This document shows positions 48,401 to 57,198 of a DNA stretch of 64,000 bases, in pieces. The stretch is from Thiodiazotropha sp050291245. Its GTDB lineage: Bacteria; Pseudomonadota; Gammaproteobacteria; Chromatiales; Chromatiaceae. Position 1 is the first letter of the stretch, and the number at the start of each line of letters is the position of its first letter. A program made the translations under genes and the position numbers. The notes beneath the pieces were generated by a model. That model made no database searches. It was not told the origin of the DNA and was given only the letters and a program-made list of their open reading frames with translations. The stretch is taken from the NCBI GenBank assembly GCA_050291245.1, contig JBNKJP010000069.1:62001-126000 (forward strand). Reading direction: 5' to 3'.

Positions 48401-48422
48401 GCTTGCAATACTCCTTGCAAGC
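48401..48422 (+). terminator. Hairpin between serC and serA
   Basis: 8-bp perfect stem GCTTGCAA/TTGCAAGC with a 6-nt loop, starting 9 bp after the serC stop, followed by a second small palindrome (CTTCATATATGAAG). No T run, so it may attenuate or stabilise rather than terminate. Confidence 0.5.
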
Positions 48423-48509
48423 CCTTCATATATGAAGAATTATTGATAACAACGATGGGCGTTTTATGCGGTTCCGCGCCCGCCGGTTGGTAACCTGCAG
48501 AGAAGCAAG

Positions 48510-49685
48510 ATGTATAAGATATTGACCCTGAATAACATTTCCGTGGCCGGATTGGATCGATTGCCCCGGGACCAATACGAAGTCGCCTCCGAGCTCAGTC
48601 ACCCGGATGCCATCCTGTTGCGCTCCTACAAGATGCATGACATGGCGGTACCCGAATCGGTCAGAGCGATCGGCCGGGCCGGGGCAGGGGTCAATAACAT
48701 TCCGGTTCAGCAGATGACCGCCCAGGGCATACCGGTCTTCAATGCCCCTGGGGCGAATGCCAACGCAGTCAAGGAGCTGGTCCTGGCCGGCGCTTTGATG
48801 GCGGCCCGCAATCTGGGGCAGGCCTGGCGTTTCGCTACCGCCCTCGAGGGGCAGGACGCGGAGATCTCCAAGCAGGTGGAGTCGGGCAAAAAGGATTTCG
48901 TCGGCTTTGAACTGCCGGGACGTACCATGGGGGTCATCGGCCTGGGCGCCATCGGGGTCAAGGTGGCGAATGCCTGCCGGGCGCTGGGTATGAAGGTCAT
49001 CGGCTACGATCCCACCATCACGGTGCAGAGCGCCTGGAAACTGGCCTCCGAGGTGGAGCAGGCACTCAGCGTGGACGATCTGCTGTCGAAGTCCGATTTC
49101 GTGACCTTTCATGTTCCGCTGACCGATGCGACCCGTAATATGATCAATGCGGATCGTCTGAAGCTCATGAAACGCGGTTCCGTGCTGTTGAATTTCGCCC
49201 GTAACGGCATCATCGATGACGATGCCGCGGTCGCGGCCCTGGACAGCGGCCATCTCTATGCCTATGTGTGCGATTTTCCAAGCAACCTGCTCAAAGAGCA
49301 TCCCCGGGTGATCACCCTGCCGCATCTGGGAGCATCCACCAAGGAGGCCGAGGACAACTGCGCCATCATGGTCGCCGAGCAGGTTCGAGACTATTTGGAG
49401 AACGGCAATATCCTCAATTCGGTGAATTTTCCCAGCATCAACCTGCCGAGAAACGGCGGCTTCCGGATTGCCGTGGTCAACAACAACGTGCCCAATATGG
49501 TGGGGCAGATTTCCACCGATCTGGCCGCCGAAGGTCTGAATATCCTGGATATGCTCAATAAGTCCCGGGACGATGTCGCGGTAACCCTGCTGGATGTGGA
49601 TCGCCAGCCCAGTCAGTCGCTGCTCGATACCCTGGGATCCATCGATGGGGTTCTGTCGGTACGTACCCTGCCGGAAGGTGTCTGA
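48510..49685 (+). CDS. serA: D-3-phosphoglycerate dehydrogenase
   Basis: 391-aa NAD-dependent enzyme of the first step of serine synthesis. NAD motif GLGAIGVKVANA, the catalytic Arg in NFARNG, and the His in the LPHLGAST segment are present. A C-terminal ACT-like domain (about 320-391) would allow serine feedback. It is the short SerA form without the intervening domain. Confidence 0.96.
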   Translation: MYKILTLNNISVAGLDRLPRDQYEVASELSHPDAILLRSYKMHDMAVPESVRAIGRAGAGVNNIPVQQMTAQGIPVFNAPGANANAVKELVLAGALMAARNLGQAWRFATALEGQDAEISKQVESGKKDFVGFELPGRTMGVIGLGAIGVKVANACRALGMKVIGYDPTITVQSAWKLASEVEQALSVDDLLSKSDFVTFHVPLTDATRNMINADRLKLMKRGSVLLNFARNGIIDDDAAVAALDSGHLYAYVCDFPSNLLKEHPRVITLPHLGASTKEAEDNCAIMVAEQVRDYLENGNILNSVNFPSINLPRNGGFRIAVVNNNVPNMVGQISTDLAAEGLNILDMLNKSRDDVAVTLLDVDRQPSQSLLDTLGSIDGVLSVRTLPEGV

Positions 49686-49742
49686 CCGAAATGCCCGTCC
49701 TTGGCTGGCATCCGGCTGTGACAAACGCTTCAGAGTCCGATC

Positions 49743-50828
49743 ATGAGTGATGATGACAAGCTGAAAGACATTCGCGACAACATCGACCGGATCGATGCAC
49801 AGTTGCAGAGCCTGCTCAATGAGCGGGCCGCGGCGGCACAGGAGGTGGCGCGGATCAAACTGAAGGCCAACCCCGAGTCGGAATTCTATCGACCGGAACG
49901 GGAGGCCGAGGTGCTGCGGCGGGTAAAGGAACGTAATCAGGGTCCCTTGGATGGGGAGGAGATCGCCCGTCTGTTTCGCGAGATCATGTCCGCCTGCCTG
50001 GCCCTGGAGCAACCGTTGAAAGTCGCCTTTCTCGGCCCGGATGGGACCTACACCCAGGCGGCGGCGCTGAAGCATTTCGGCCATTCGGTACTGACCCAGT
50101 CGATGAACTCAATCGGCGATATCTTCCGTGACGTGGAGGCGGGCGCCTGCCATTACGGCGTGGTGCCGGTGGAGAACTCCACTGAGGGTGTCATCAGCCA
50201 TACCCTGGACAGTTTCCTCAACTCCCCCTTGAAGATTTGTGGTGAAGTCTCCCTGCGTATCAATCACCAGTTGCTCAGCCCCATGGATCAGCTCGATCAG
50301 ATCGAAAAAGTCTTTTCCCATGCCCAATCCCTGGCCCAGTGCCGGGGGTGGCTCGACCGCCATCTGCCCCATGCGGAGCGTGTCGCGGTGGGCAGCAATG
50401 CGGAGGCGGCCCGGTTGGCGGGCGAGACGCCGGGGAGTGCGGCCATTGCCGGGGAGGCGGCGGGGGAGATCTATCAACTCCATCGACTTGCCACCAATAT
50501 CGAAGACGAACCGGGAAATACCACCCGGTTTCTGGTGATCGGCAAGCAGGATGTTCCCCCCAGCGGATCGGACAAGACCAGCCTGATGTTCTCCACCCAC
50601 AATCAGTCGGGCGGTCTGCATGCCATGTTGACACCCTTTGCCGAACACGGCGTCAGCATGACCCGGATCGAGTCGCGACCCTCCCGGCGCGGTCGTTGGG
50701 ACTATGTCTTCTTCGTCGATGTGGAAGGTCATCGTGAGGATTTCGAACTCTCCCAGGCGCTGGGTAAAATCGAGCGGGCGGCCACCCAGTTCAAGGTGCT
50801 CGGCTCCTATCCCAAAGCGGTGCTCTGA
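49743..50828 (+). CDS. pheA: Chorismate mutase/prephenate dehydratase (P-protein)
   Basis: 361-aa bifunctional enzyme of phenylalanine synthesis. An AroQ-type mutase domain (1-~90; RIDAQLQSLLNERA) precedes the dehydratase domain beginning FLGPDGTYTQAAA with the VVPVENSTEG motif, and an ACT domain at the C-terminus carrying the ESRPSRRGRWDY phenylalanine-binding motif. The next gene, hisC, begins at the adjacent base, so the two are translationally coupled. Confidence 0.97.
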   Translation: MSDDDKLKDIRDNIDRIDAQLQSLLNERAAAAQEVARIKLKANPESEFYRPEREAEVLRRVKERNQGPLDGEEIARLFREIMSACLALEQPLKVAFLGPDGTYTQAAALKHFGHSVLTQSMNSIGDIFRDVEAGACHYGVVPVENSTEGVISHTLDSFLNSPLKICGEVSLRINHQLLSPMDQLDQIEKVFSHAQSLAQCRGWLDRHLPHAERVAVGSNAEAARLAGETPGSAAIAGEAAGEIYQLHRLATNIEDEPGNTTRFLVIGKQDVPPSGSDKTSLMFSTHNQSGGLHAMLTPFAEHGVSMTRIESRPSRRGRWDYVFFVDVEGHREDFELSQALGKIERAATQFKVLGSYPKAVL

Positions 50829-51941
50829 ATGAGTGACTCTGAGTTTCCCTTTCTTCAACATGCGATGCGGAGTATCCGGTCGTTGCAGCCCTATGTACCG
50901 GGTAAGCCCATCGAGGAGCTGGAACGGGAGCTGGGCATCAGCCACTCCATCAAACTGGCCTCCAACGAAAATCCCCTCGGGGTAAGTCCCAAGGTCACTC
51001 AGGCGCTGATGGATGGCATGCGTGATGTCGCCCGCTATCCGGACGGCAGTGGCTATCGCCTGCGACACCGGTTGGCGGAAATGCATGGCCGGGGGGCGGA
51101 TGCCATCACCCTGGGTAACGGCTCCAACGATGTACTGGACATGCTGGCCCGGGTATTTCTCGGTCCCGGGGACGAATCCCTGTTTTCCGAATACGCCTTT
51201 GCGGTCTATCCGCTGAGCAGTCAGGCGGTTGGGGCAAGTCTGGTCAGTGCTCCCGCGCGTGACTACGGACATGATCTGGATGCCCTGCAGGCTCGCATCA
51301 CCCCGAACACCCGGGTGATCTGGATCGCCAACCCGAACAACCCCACCGGTACCTGGTTGGGCCGGGAGGCCTTGCACGGTTTTCTCGCCCGGGTTCCGGC
51401 GGATGTCATGGTGGTGATCGACGAAGCCTATTTCGAGTATGTCGACGAGGCCGACTACCCCGATGCCACTCAGTGGCTGGATGAGTTTCCCAATCTGGTG
51501 GTGACCCGGACCTTTTCCAAGGCCTATGGGTTGGCTGGCTTGCGGGTTGGATATGCCCTGTCACATCCGCTGGTCGCCGATCTGCTCAACCGGGTGCGTC
51601 AGCCCTTCAATGTGAATCTGTTGGCGCAAACTGCGGCACTTGCTGCACTGGATGATCCACAGTTTCTGGAACAATCCGTGGCCGTGAACCGGGCCGGCAT
51701 GGCCCAGTTACGGGAAGGACTCGAGACCCAGGGAATCGACTATATCCCCTCAGTAGGCAATTTCCTGACCCTGAATCTGCACCGCAATGCCGCCGAGGTG
51801 GACCGGGCATTGCTGCAACAGGGGGTCATCACCCGGCCGATCGCCGGCTACGGGCTGCCGAATCATCTGCGGGTTACCATCGGTCTCGAACAGGAGAATG
51901 CCCGTTTTCTCGCCGCCCTGCGCGAGGTGCTCGGCCGATGA
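50829..51941 (+). CDS. hisC: Histidinol-phosphate/aromatic aminotransferase
   Basis: 370-aa class I/II PLP aminotransferase. PLP-lysine motif TFSKAYGLAGLRVGY, NPNNPTGT loop, and VDEAYFEY are intact. Between pheA and tyrA, HisC paralogues of this type also serve as phenylalanine/tyrosine transaminases, as described for the Pseudomonas homologue region. Histidine versus aromatic use cannot be decided. It overlaps tyrA by 4 bp. Confidence 0.95.
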   Translation: MSDSEFPFLQHAMRSIRSLQPYVPGKPIEELERELGISHSIKLASNENPLGVSPKVTQALMDGMRDVARYPDGSGYRLRHRLAEMHGRGADAITLGNGSNDVLDMLARVFLGPGDESLFSEYAFAVYPLSSQAVGASLVSAPARDYGHDLDALQARITPNTRVIWIANPNNPTGTWLGREALHGFLARVPADVMVVIDEAYFEYVDEADYPDATQWLDEFPNLVVTRTFSKAYGLAGLRVGYALSHPLVADLLNRVRQPFNVNLLAQTAALAALDDPQFLEQSVAVNRAGMAQLREGLETQGIDYIPSVGNFLTLNLHRNAAEVDRALLQQGVITRPIAGYGLPNHLRVTIGLEQENARFLAALREVLGR

Positions 51942-52807
51942 TCGAGAAGCTCGCGGTGATCGGTGTCGGCCTGATCGGTGGTTCCCTGGCCATGGCGCTG
52001 CGGGAGGAGGGCTGGGTCCGGGAGGTGGTAGGCTGCGGACGCGGCGAGGCCAATCTGCGCAAGGCTCGGGAACTCGGTGTCATCGATCACTCTACCCATG
52101 ATCCCGCAGAGGCGGTACGCGGTGCGGATATGGTGCTCCTGGCGGTTCCTCTGGGGGCCATGCGCGCTACCCTGGATGCGATTCGTGATCACCTTGCGCC
52201 AAACGCGGTTGTCACGGATGCGGGCAGCGTCAAGGGCAGTGTGATCCGGGATGCCCAGGCCGTGTTTGGCCGGGTTCCGGATTTTTTCGTTCCGGGGCAT
52301 CCGATTGCCGGAACCGAACGCAGTGGTGTGGAGGCGGCGTTCGCCACCCTCTACCGGAATCGCCGGGTGATCCTGACCCCCACCGATGAGACCCGGCCGG
52401 AGGCGTTGCATCGGGTCGAAGCCCTGTGGACACAGTGCGGGGCCGAAGTCACCTGCATGAGTGTCGAGCACCATGACCAAGTCCTCGCGGCCACCAGCCA
52501 TCTTCCCCATATGCTGGCCTACAGTCTGGTGGATACTCTCTCGAGGATGAAGGAGAACGATGAGATCTTCAACTACGCCGCAGGGGGGTTTCGCGACTTT
52601 ACCCGGATCGCCTCGAGCAATCCGGTGATGTGGCGGGATATCTGTCTCGCCAATCAAGCGGCGTTGGGTGGCATGCTGACCCGTTTCGCGGATGAATTGC
52701 ATGAATTAGCCCGACTATTGGAACAGGGCGACAGCGAAGGTTTGTTGAAATTGTTTTCCTCGGCCAAACAGGCCCGTGACCGTTACATCGATGGTATCAG
52801 TGAATAG
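51938..52807 (+). CDS. tyrA: Prephenate/arogenate dehydrogenase
   Basis: 289-aa NAD(P)-dependent enzyme of tyrosine synthesis. N-terminal GVGLIGGSLA nucleotide motif and the family signature HPIAGTERSG with the catalytic His are visible. The mutase domain is absent, as expected with the pheA-linked one nearby. In Pseudomonas the tyrA and aroA coding regions are fused; here they are separate, 50 bp apart. Confidence 0.95.
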   Translation: MIEKLAVIGVGLIGGSLAMALREEGWVREVVGCGRGEANLRKARELGVIDHSTHDPAEAVRGADMVLLAVPLGAMRATLDAIRDHLAPNAVVTDAGSVKGSVIRDAQAVFGRVPDFFVPGHPIAGTERSGVEAAFATLYRNRRVILTPTDETRPEALHRVEALWTQCGAEVTCMSVEHHDQVLAATSHLPHMLAYSLVDTLSRMKENDEIFNYAAGGFRDFTRIASSNPVMWRDICLANQAALGGMLTRFADELHELARLLEQGDSEGLLKLFSSAKQARDRYIDGISE

Positions 52808-52857
52808 GGATAATTCTGAGTGTGTAACGGTAAAGAAAAATACAAGGAAAGATCAAA

Positions 52858-54186
52858 GTGTTACAGAAGAAAATGAAACGACATTATCACGTTCAGCCCG
52901 GAGGGAGACTCAGTGGCAGACTACGGGTGCCAGGGGATAAATCGATTTCCCATCGCGCCATCATGCTCGGCTCCCTGGCCCAGGGCGAGACCCTTGTAAA
53001 CGGTTTTCTCGAGGGCGAGGACAGCCTCGCCACCCTGAATGCCTTCCGCCACATGGGTGTGTCCATCGAAGGTCCAGACGCCGGACAGGTGCGGATTCAG
53101 GGGGTGGGCATGCACGGTTTGCGCGCACCCGAAGGTCCTCTGGATCTGGGTAATTCCGGCACCTCGATGCGCCTGCTCAGCGGCTTGTTGGCCGGCGCCG
53201 GTTTATCCGTCAGCCTGGGCGGCGATGCCTCACTCTCCTCCCGGCCCATGGGGCGGGTGATCGATCCGCTGACCCGGATGGGCGCGGTGATCGATGCCCG
53301 GGAAGGTGGCCGGGCGCCCCTGACGATTGCTCCGGGACACCCGCTGCAGGGCATTCAATATACCCTGCCGATGGCCAGCGCCCAGGTGAAATCCGCGATC
53401 CTGCTGGCCGGTCTCTATGCGCAAGGCCAGACCTGTGTGACCGAACCGGCGCCCACCCGGGATCATACCGAACGGATGCTGCAGGGGTTTGGATACGAAG
53501 TGCGGCGCCAGGGCGACACCATCTGCCTCAAAGGCGGCGGGTCGCTTCAGGGGGGTATCATCGATGTGCCGGCGGACATCTCATCGGCGACCTTTTTTCT
53601 TGTGGGTGCCTGTATCGCGGAGGGGTCCGAGCTGTTGCTGGAACATGTGGGTATCAATCCCACCCGGGACGGGGTGATCACTATCCTCAAACTCATGGGA
53701 GCGGATATCAATCTCTTGAATCAACGGGTCGTGGGTGGAGAGCCGGTGGCCGATATCCAGGTCCGTGCGAGCCGTCTGCACGGTATCGACATACCCGAAG
53801 AACTGGTTCCCCTGGCGATTGACGAGTTTCCGGCCCTGTTCGTCGCGGCGGCCTGTGCCGAAGGCGAAACCCGGCTGCGCGGGGCGGAGGAGCTTCGAGT
53901 CAAGGAGAGCGACCGGATCCAGGTCATGGCGGATGGCCTGATTGCCTTGGGTGTCGAGGCCGAACCCACCCAGGACGGTATCCGTATCGCCGGTGGCGAA
54001 ATCGGCACAGGAGCGGTCGAGAGTCACGGCGATCACCGCATTGCCATGTCGTTTGCCATGGCCGCCCTAAGAGCCAACGGACCGATCGACATCGCCGAGG
54101 TGGCTAATGTGAACACCTCATTTCCCGGTTTCGTTACCCTTGCCTCTGAGGCAGGTCTGGATATTCAGGAGGTTACGGACAGATGA
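52858..54186 (+). CDS. aroA: 3-phosphoshikimate 1-carboxyvinyltransferase (EPSP synthase)
   Basis: 442 aa from the GTG at 52858 (AAGGAAAG site); an ATG at 52873 is nearly as good. Two-domain EPSP synthase of the shikimate pathway: substrate motifs PGDKSISHRA, LGNSGTSMRLL and ESDRIQ are present. The RPMGR segment in SLSSRPMGRVIDPL matches the class II type seen in Bacillus and Agrobacterium enzymes rather than the E. coli class I enzyme. It overlaps cmk by 4 bp. Confidence 0.96.
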   Translation: MLQKKMKRHYHVQPGGRLSGRLRVPGDKSISHRAIMLGSLAQGETLVNGFLEGEDSLATLNAFRHMGVSIEGPDAGQVRIQGVGMHGLRAPEGPLDLGNSGTSMRLLSGLLAGAGLSVSLGGDASLSSRPMGRVIDPLTRMGAVIDAREGGRAPLTIAPGHPLQGIQYTLPMASAQVKSAILLAGLYAQGQTCVTEPAPTRDHTERMLQGFGYEVRRQGDTICLKGGGSLQGGIIDVPADISSATFFLVGACIAEGSELLLEHVGINPTRDGVITILKLMGADINLLNQRVVGGEPVADIQVRASRLHGIDIPEELVPLAIDEFPALFVAAACAEGETRLRGAEELRVKESDRIQVMADGLIALGVEAEPTQDGIRIAGGEIGTGAVESHGDHRIAMSFAMAALRANGPIDIAEVANVNTSFPGFVTLASEAGLDIQEVTDR

Positions 54187-54857
54187 GCCCGGTTCCCGTG
54201 ATCACCATCGACGGCCCCTCCGGGTCGGGTAAAGGCACCCTGGCGGAGCGGGTGGCGGAAACCCTGGGATGGCGGCTCCTGGACAGCGGCGCGATCTACC
54301 GGGTGCTGGGGCACGCCGTATATCTTGAGGGGATTAAGCTGGAAAATGTAGACAAAATCGTCGAAACAGCGCTGAATCTTCCCGTGGTGTTCGAGCATGG
54401 CAAGGTTTTTCTGGACGGTGAGGACGTGAGTCTCGATATCCGCACGGAAACTGCGGGAAATCGTGCCTCCCAGGTGGCCGCCATTCCCCGGGTGCGCGAG
54501 GCGTTGCTGGCCTGGCAGCGGGACTATGCCCAGTCGCCGGGACTCGTGGCGGATGGACGGGATATGGGAACCGTGGTTTTTCCCCACGCGGCAGTCAAGA
54601 TTTATTTAACGGCAAGTGTGAAGGAACGCGCCTTGAGGCGCTATAAACAGTTGAAAGAAAAGGGGTTGAGTGTTAATCTCGCCGATCTTACCGAAGAGAT
54701 AAAGATGCGTGATGAGCGTGACAGTAATCGCGTCGCCGCACCCCTTGCGGCTGCGGAGTCTGCGATGCGGTTGGATTCGACTGAAATCGATGCCGAAGAG
54801 GTCTACCGGCGGGTGATGGAGAAGATCCGTTCCTCATTCCCGGAACTGCCGCACTGA
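54183..54857 (+). CDS. cmk: Cytidylate kinase
   Basis: 224-aa P-loop kinase that phosphorylates CMP/dCMP. Walker A GPSGSGKGT near residue 11, then LDSGAIYR, GRDMGTVVFP, and RDxxDSNRxxAPL-type lid sequence. ATGA overlap with aroA indicates coupling. A terminator follows, separating it from rpsA. Confidence 0.97.
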   Translation: MSPVPVITIDGPSGSGKGTLAERVAETLGWRLLDSGAIYRVLGHAVYLEGIKLENVDKIVETALNLPVVFEHGKVFLDGEDVSLDIRTETAGNRASQVAAIPRVREALLAWQRDYAQSPGLVADGRDMGTVVFPHAAVKIYLTASVKERALRRYKQLKEKGLSVNLADLTEEIKMRDERDSNRVAAPLAAAESAMRLDSTEIDAEEVYRRVMEKIRSSFPELPH

Positions 54858-54893
54858 AGCAGCTTTTCACTCCAGGTAAGATGACGACAGGCG

Positions 54894-54919
54894 GCCGGGA
54901 CTTTCCCGGCTTTGTTTTT
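54894..54919 (+). terminator. Rho-independent terminator after cmk
   Basis: 7-bp perfect GC stem GCCGGGA/TCCCGGC with a 3-nt loop and the T tract TTTGTTTTT. It ends the pheA-hisC-tyrA-aroA-cmk transcript before rpsA. Confidence 0.88.
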
Positions 54920-54999
54920 AACCCTTATACAACCTGGTGGCGCAATCCCATTCGATCTGTTCCACCTGTGCAACCAAGTGTTGCAGGAAATCCATCCCC

Positions 55000-56676
55000 A
55001 TGAGCGAAAGTTTTGCAGAATTATTTGAAGAGAGCCTCTCTAACACCCAGCTTCGCAATGGCGCGATCATCATTGGCACTGTCCTGGATATCACGTCTGA
55101 AGCCGTTATTGTCAATGCGGGCCTGAAATCCGAAGGCGTCATTCCACGCTCACAGTTCCTTAACCACGACGGAGAAATCGAGGTTGAGGTCGGTGATCAG
55201 GTGGAAGTCGCGCTGGATGCCGTCGAAGACGGTTTTGGCGCCACCCGGCTCTCTCGTGAAAAGGCCAAGCGTGACCAGGCCTGGAAGGTGCTGGAGAAGG
55301 CACACGAAGCCGAAGAGACTGTGATTGGTCGTATCAACGGCAAGGTCAAAGGCGGTTTCACCGTCGAACTCAATGATATCCGCGCCTTCCTGCCCGGTTC
55401 CCTGGTGGATGTGCGTCCGGTACGCGACACCGCTTATCTGGAAGGCAAGGATCTCGAATTCAAGGTGATCAAACTCGATCGCCGGCGCAACAATGTGGTG
55501 GTTTCCCGCCGTGCCGTGGTTGAGCAGGAGTACAGCGAAGAGCGCGAAAAGCTGCTGGAAAACCTGCAGGAAGGCCAAGAGGTCGCGGGTGTGGTCAAGA
55601 ACCTCACCGACTACGGTGCGTTCGTCGACCTGGGCGGCATCGATGGCCTGCTGCACATCACCGACATGGCCTGGAAGCGCGTTAAGCATCCTTCCGAAGT
55701 GGTTGAGATTGGCGATGAGATTCAGGTCAAGATCCTCAAATTCGATCGTGAACGCAACCGCGTGTCACTCGGTCTGAAACAGATGGGTGATGATCCGTGG
55801 GTCGCGCTGGCCCGTCGCTATCCGGAAGGCACGCGTCTGTTCGGCAAAGTGACCAATATTGCCGACTACGGTTGTTTCGTGGAGATCGAAGAGGGTGTCG
55901 AAGGTCTGGTTCACGTATCCGAAATGGATTGGACCAACAAAAACGTTCACCCCTCCAAAGTGGTTTCCCTGGGTGATGAGGTTGAGGTCATGGTGCTCGA
56001 TATCGATGAGGAGCGTCGTCGCGTTTCCCTGGGTATCAAGCAGTGCAAAGCCAATCCCTGGGAAGAGTTCTCCACGACTCACAAGAAGGGCGATCACGTC
56101 AGTGGCAACATCAAGTCGATCACCGACTTCGGTATCTTCATTGGCCTGGACGGTGGTATCGACGGTCTGATTCACCTCTCTGACATCTCCTGGGATGACG
56201 AGGGTGAAGAGGCGATTCGTAACTTCAAGAAGGGTGACGAAGTCGAGACCGTGGTACTGTCCGTTGATCCCGAGCGTGAGCGCATCTCCCTGGGTATCAA
56301 ACAGCTGGCTCAGGATCCGTTCTCCTTGTTCGTCGCGGCCAACGAGAAAGGCAGCTTCGTGACCGGTACGGTTGCCGAGGTGGATGCCAAGGGTGCGGTT
56401 GTGGCCCTGGCCGATGGTGTGGAGGGTTATCTGCGTGCTTCCGAGTTGTCCCGTGACCGGGTCGAAGATGCCCGCAGTATGCTCAAGGAAGGTGATGAGG
56501 TCGAAGCCAAGTTCGTCGGCGTCGATCGCAAGAACCGCACCATATCTCTGTCGATCAAAGCCAAGGATGCGGATGAGGAAGCCGCTGCCATCAAGGGATA
56601 TGCCCGGGATGCCGCCACCAGCGCGCCGACCCTGGGTGATCTGTTGAAGGAACAGATGGATAATCAAGGCGACTGA
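55000..56676 (+). CDS. rpsA: 30S ribosomal protein S1
   Basis: 558 aa with six S1 RNA-binding domains, for example DYGAFVDLGGIDGLLH, DYGCFVEIEEGVEGLVH and DFGIFIGLDGGIDGLIH. S1 binds mRNA leaders and recruits them to the 30S subunit. The Met at 55000 follows a GCAGGAAA site and gives the usual length; an earlier Met at 54937 is unsupported. Upstream terminator implies its own promoter in the short leader. It is followed by two hairpins and ihfB, as in other gammaproteobacteria. Confidence 0.98.
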   Translation: MSESFAELFEESLSNTQLRNGAIIIGTVLDITSEAVIVNAGLKSEGVIPRSQFLNHDGEIEVEVGDQVEVALDAVEDGFGATRLSREKAKRDQAWKVLEKAHEAEETVIGRINGKVKGGFTVELNDIRAFLPGSLVDVRPVRDTAYLEGKDLEFKVIKLDRRRNNVVVSRRAVVEQEYSEEREKLLENLQEGQEVAGVVKNLTDYGAFVDLGGIDGLLHITDMAWKRVKHPSEVVEIGDEIQVKILKFDRERNRVSLGLKQMGDDPWVALARRYPEGTRLFGKVTNIADYGCFVEIEEGVEGLVHVSEMDWTNKNVHPSKVVSLGDEVEVMVLDIDEERRRVSLGIKQCKANPWEEFSTTHKKGDHVSGNIKSITDFGIFIGLDGGIDGLIHLSDISWDDEGEEAIRNFKKGDEVETVVLSVDPERERISLGIKQLAQDPFSLFVAANEKGSFVTGTVAEVDAKGAVVALADGVEGYLRASELSRDRVEDARSMLKEGDEVEAKFVGVDRKNRTISLSIKAKDADEEAAAIKGYARDAATSAPTLGDLLKEQMDNQGD

Positions 56677-56720
56677 TGTTCGGAGACAGAGTCACGCTCA
56701 AGTGACTCGATATCGGAGTG

Positions 56721-56747
56721 AGAGGCTGCACGACTCGTGTAGCCTCT
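56721..56747 (+). terminator. First of two tandem hairpins between rpsA and ihfB
   Basis: AGAGGCTGCACG pairs with CGTGTAGCCTCT with one G-U pair, leaving a tiny loop. It starts 44 bp after the rpsA stop. No T run follows directly. Confidence 0.6.
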
Positions 56748-56750
56748 GTT

Positions 56751-56785
56751 AAACGCACAGACAGTCCTCGACTGTCCGTGCGTTT
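56751..56785 (+). terminator. Second of two tandem hairpins between rpsA and ihfB
   Basis: AAACGCACAGACAGTC pairs with GACTGTCCGTGCGTTT except for one mismatch, around a CTC loop. Only a weak T context follows. The pair could reduce read-through from rpsA into ihfB or stabilise the rpsA transcript end. Confidence 0.65.
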
Positions 56786-56849
56786 ATCAAGGGAACTGAC
56801 AGATCAGACAGCCGAGACAGACAAACGGCGAATTGGAGCGCTGACAAGA

Positions 56850-57179
56850 ATGACAAAATCCGAATTGATTGAGATTATTGCCAAGGAGCAGAGCCATCTT
56901 GCCTATCGCGATGTGGAACTGGCCGTCAAGTGTATGATTGAACATATGAGTCAATCGCTGGCTTCCGGTGAACGGATTGAAATTCGTGGTTTCGGCAGCT
57001 TTTCCCTGCACTACCGTCCACCCAGGATGGGGCGTAATCCCAAGACGGGTAAAACGGTCGCCTTGTCCGGGAAATACGTGCCGCATTTTAAACCCGGAAA
57101 GGAGTTGAGGGATCGGGTCAATATGGGTTTTGACGAGCTTCCGGAAGAGGTTCAGGAAGCAGCCACCGACGAGGTTTGA
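56850..57179 (+). CDS. ihfB: Integration host factor subunit beta
   Basis: 109-aa HU/IHF-fold protein: N-terminal MTKSELIEIIAKEQ, DNA-intercalating beta-arm with RNPKTGK, and acidic tail somewhat longer than in E. coli. With IhfA it bends DNA. The Met at 56850 aligns with known IhfB; the upstream extension to 56718 runs through the hairpins and is not real. It converges with phoR, 19 bp apart. Confidence 0.96.
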   Translation: MTKSELIEIIAKEQSHLAYRDVELAVKCMIEHMSQSLASGERIEIRGFGSFSLHYRPPRMGRNPKTGKTVALSGKYVPHFKPGKELRDRVNMGFDELPEEVQEAATDEV

Positions 57180-57198
57180 AGGTCGGCAGGGATCTGTC

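Noticed and set aside
48426..50084. Long antisense open frame across serA/pheA
   Set aside because: Spans two well-identified genes and the gap between them; a composition artefact.
50109..51377. Long antisense open frame across pheA/hisC
   Set aside because: Opposes two certain genes and has low-complexity composition.
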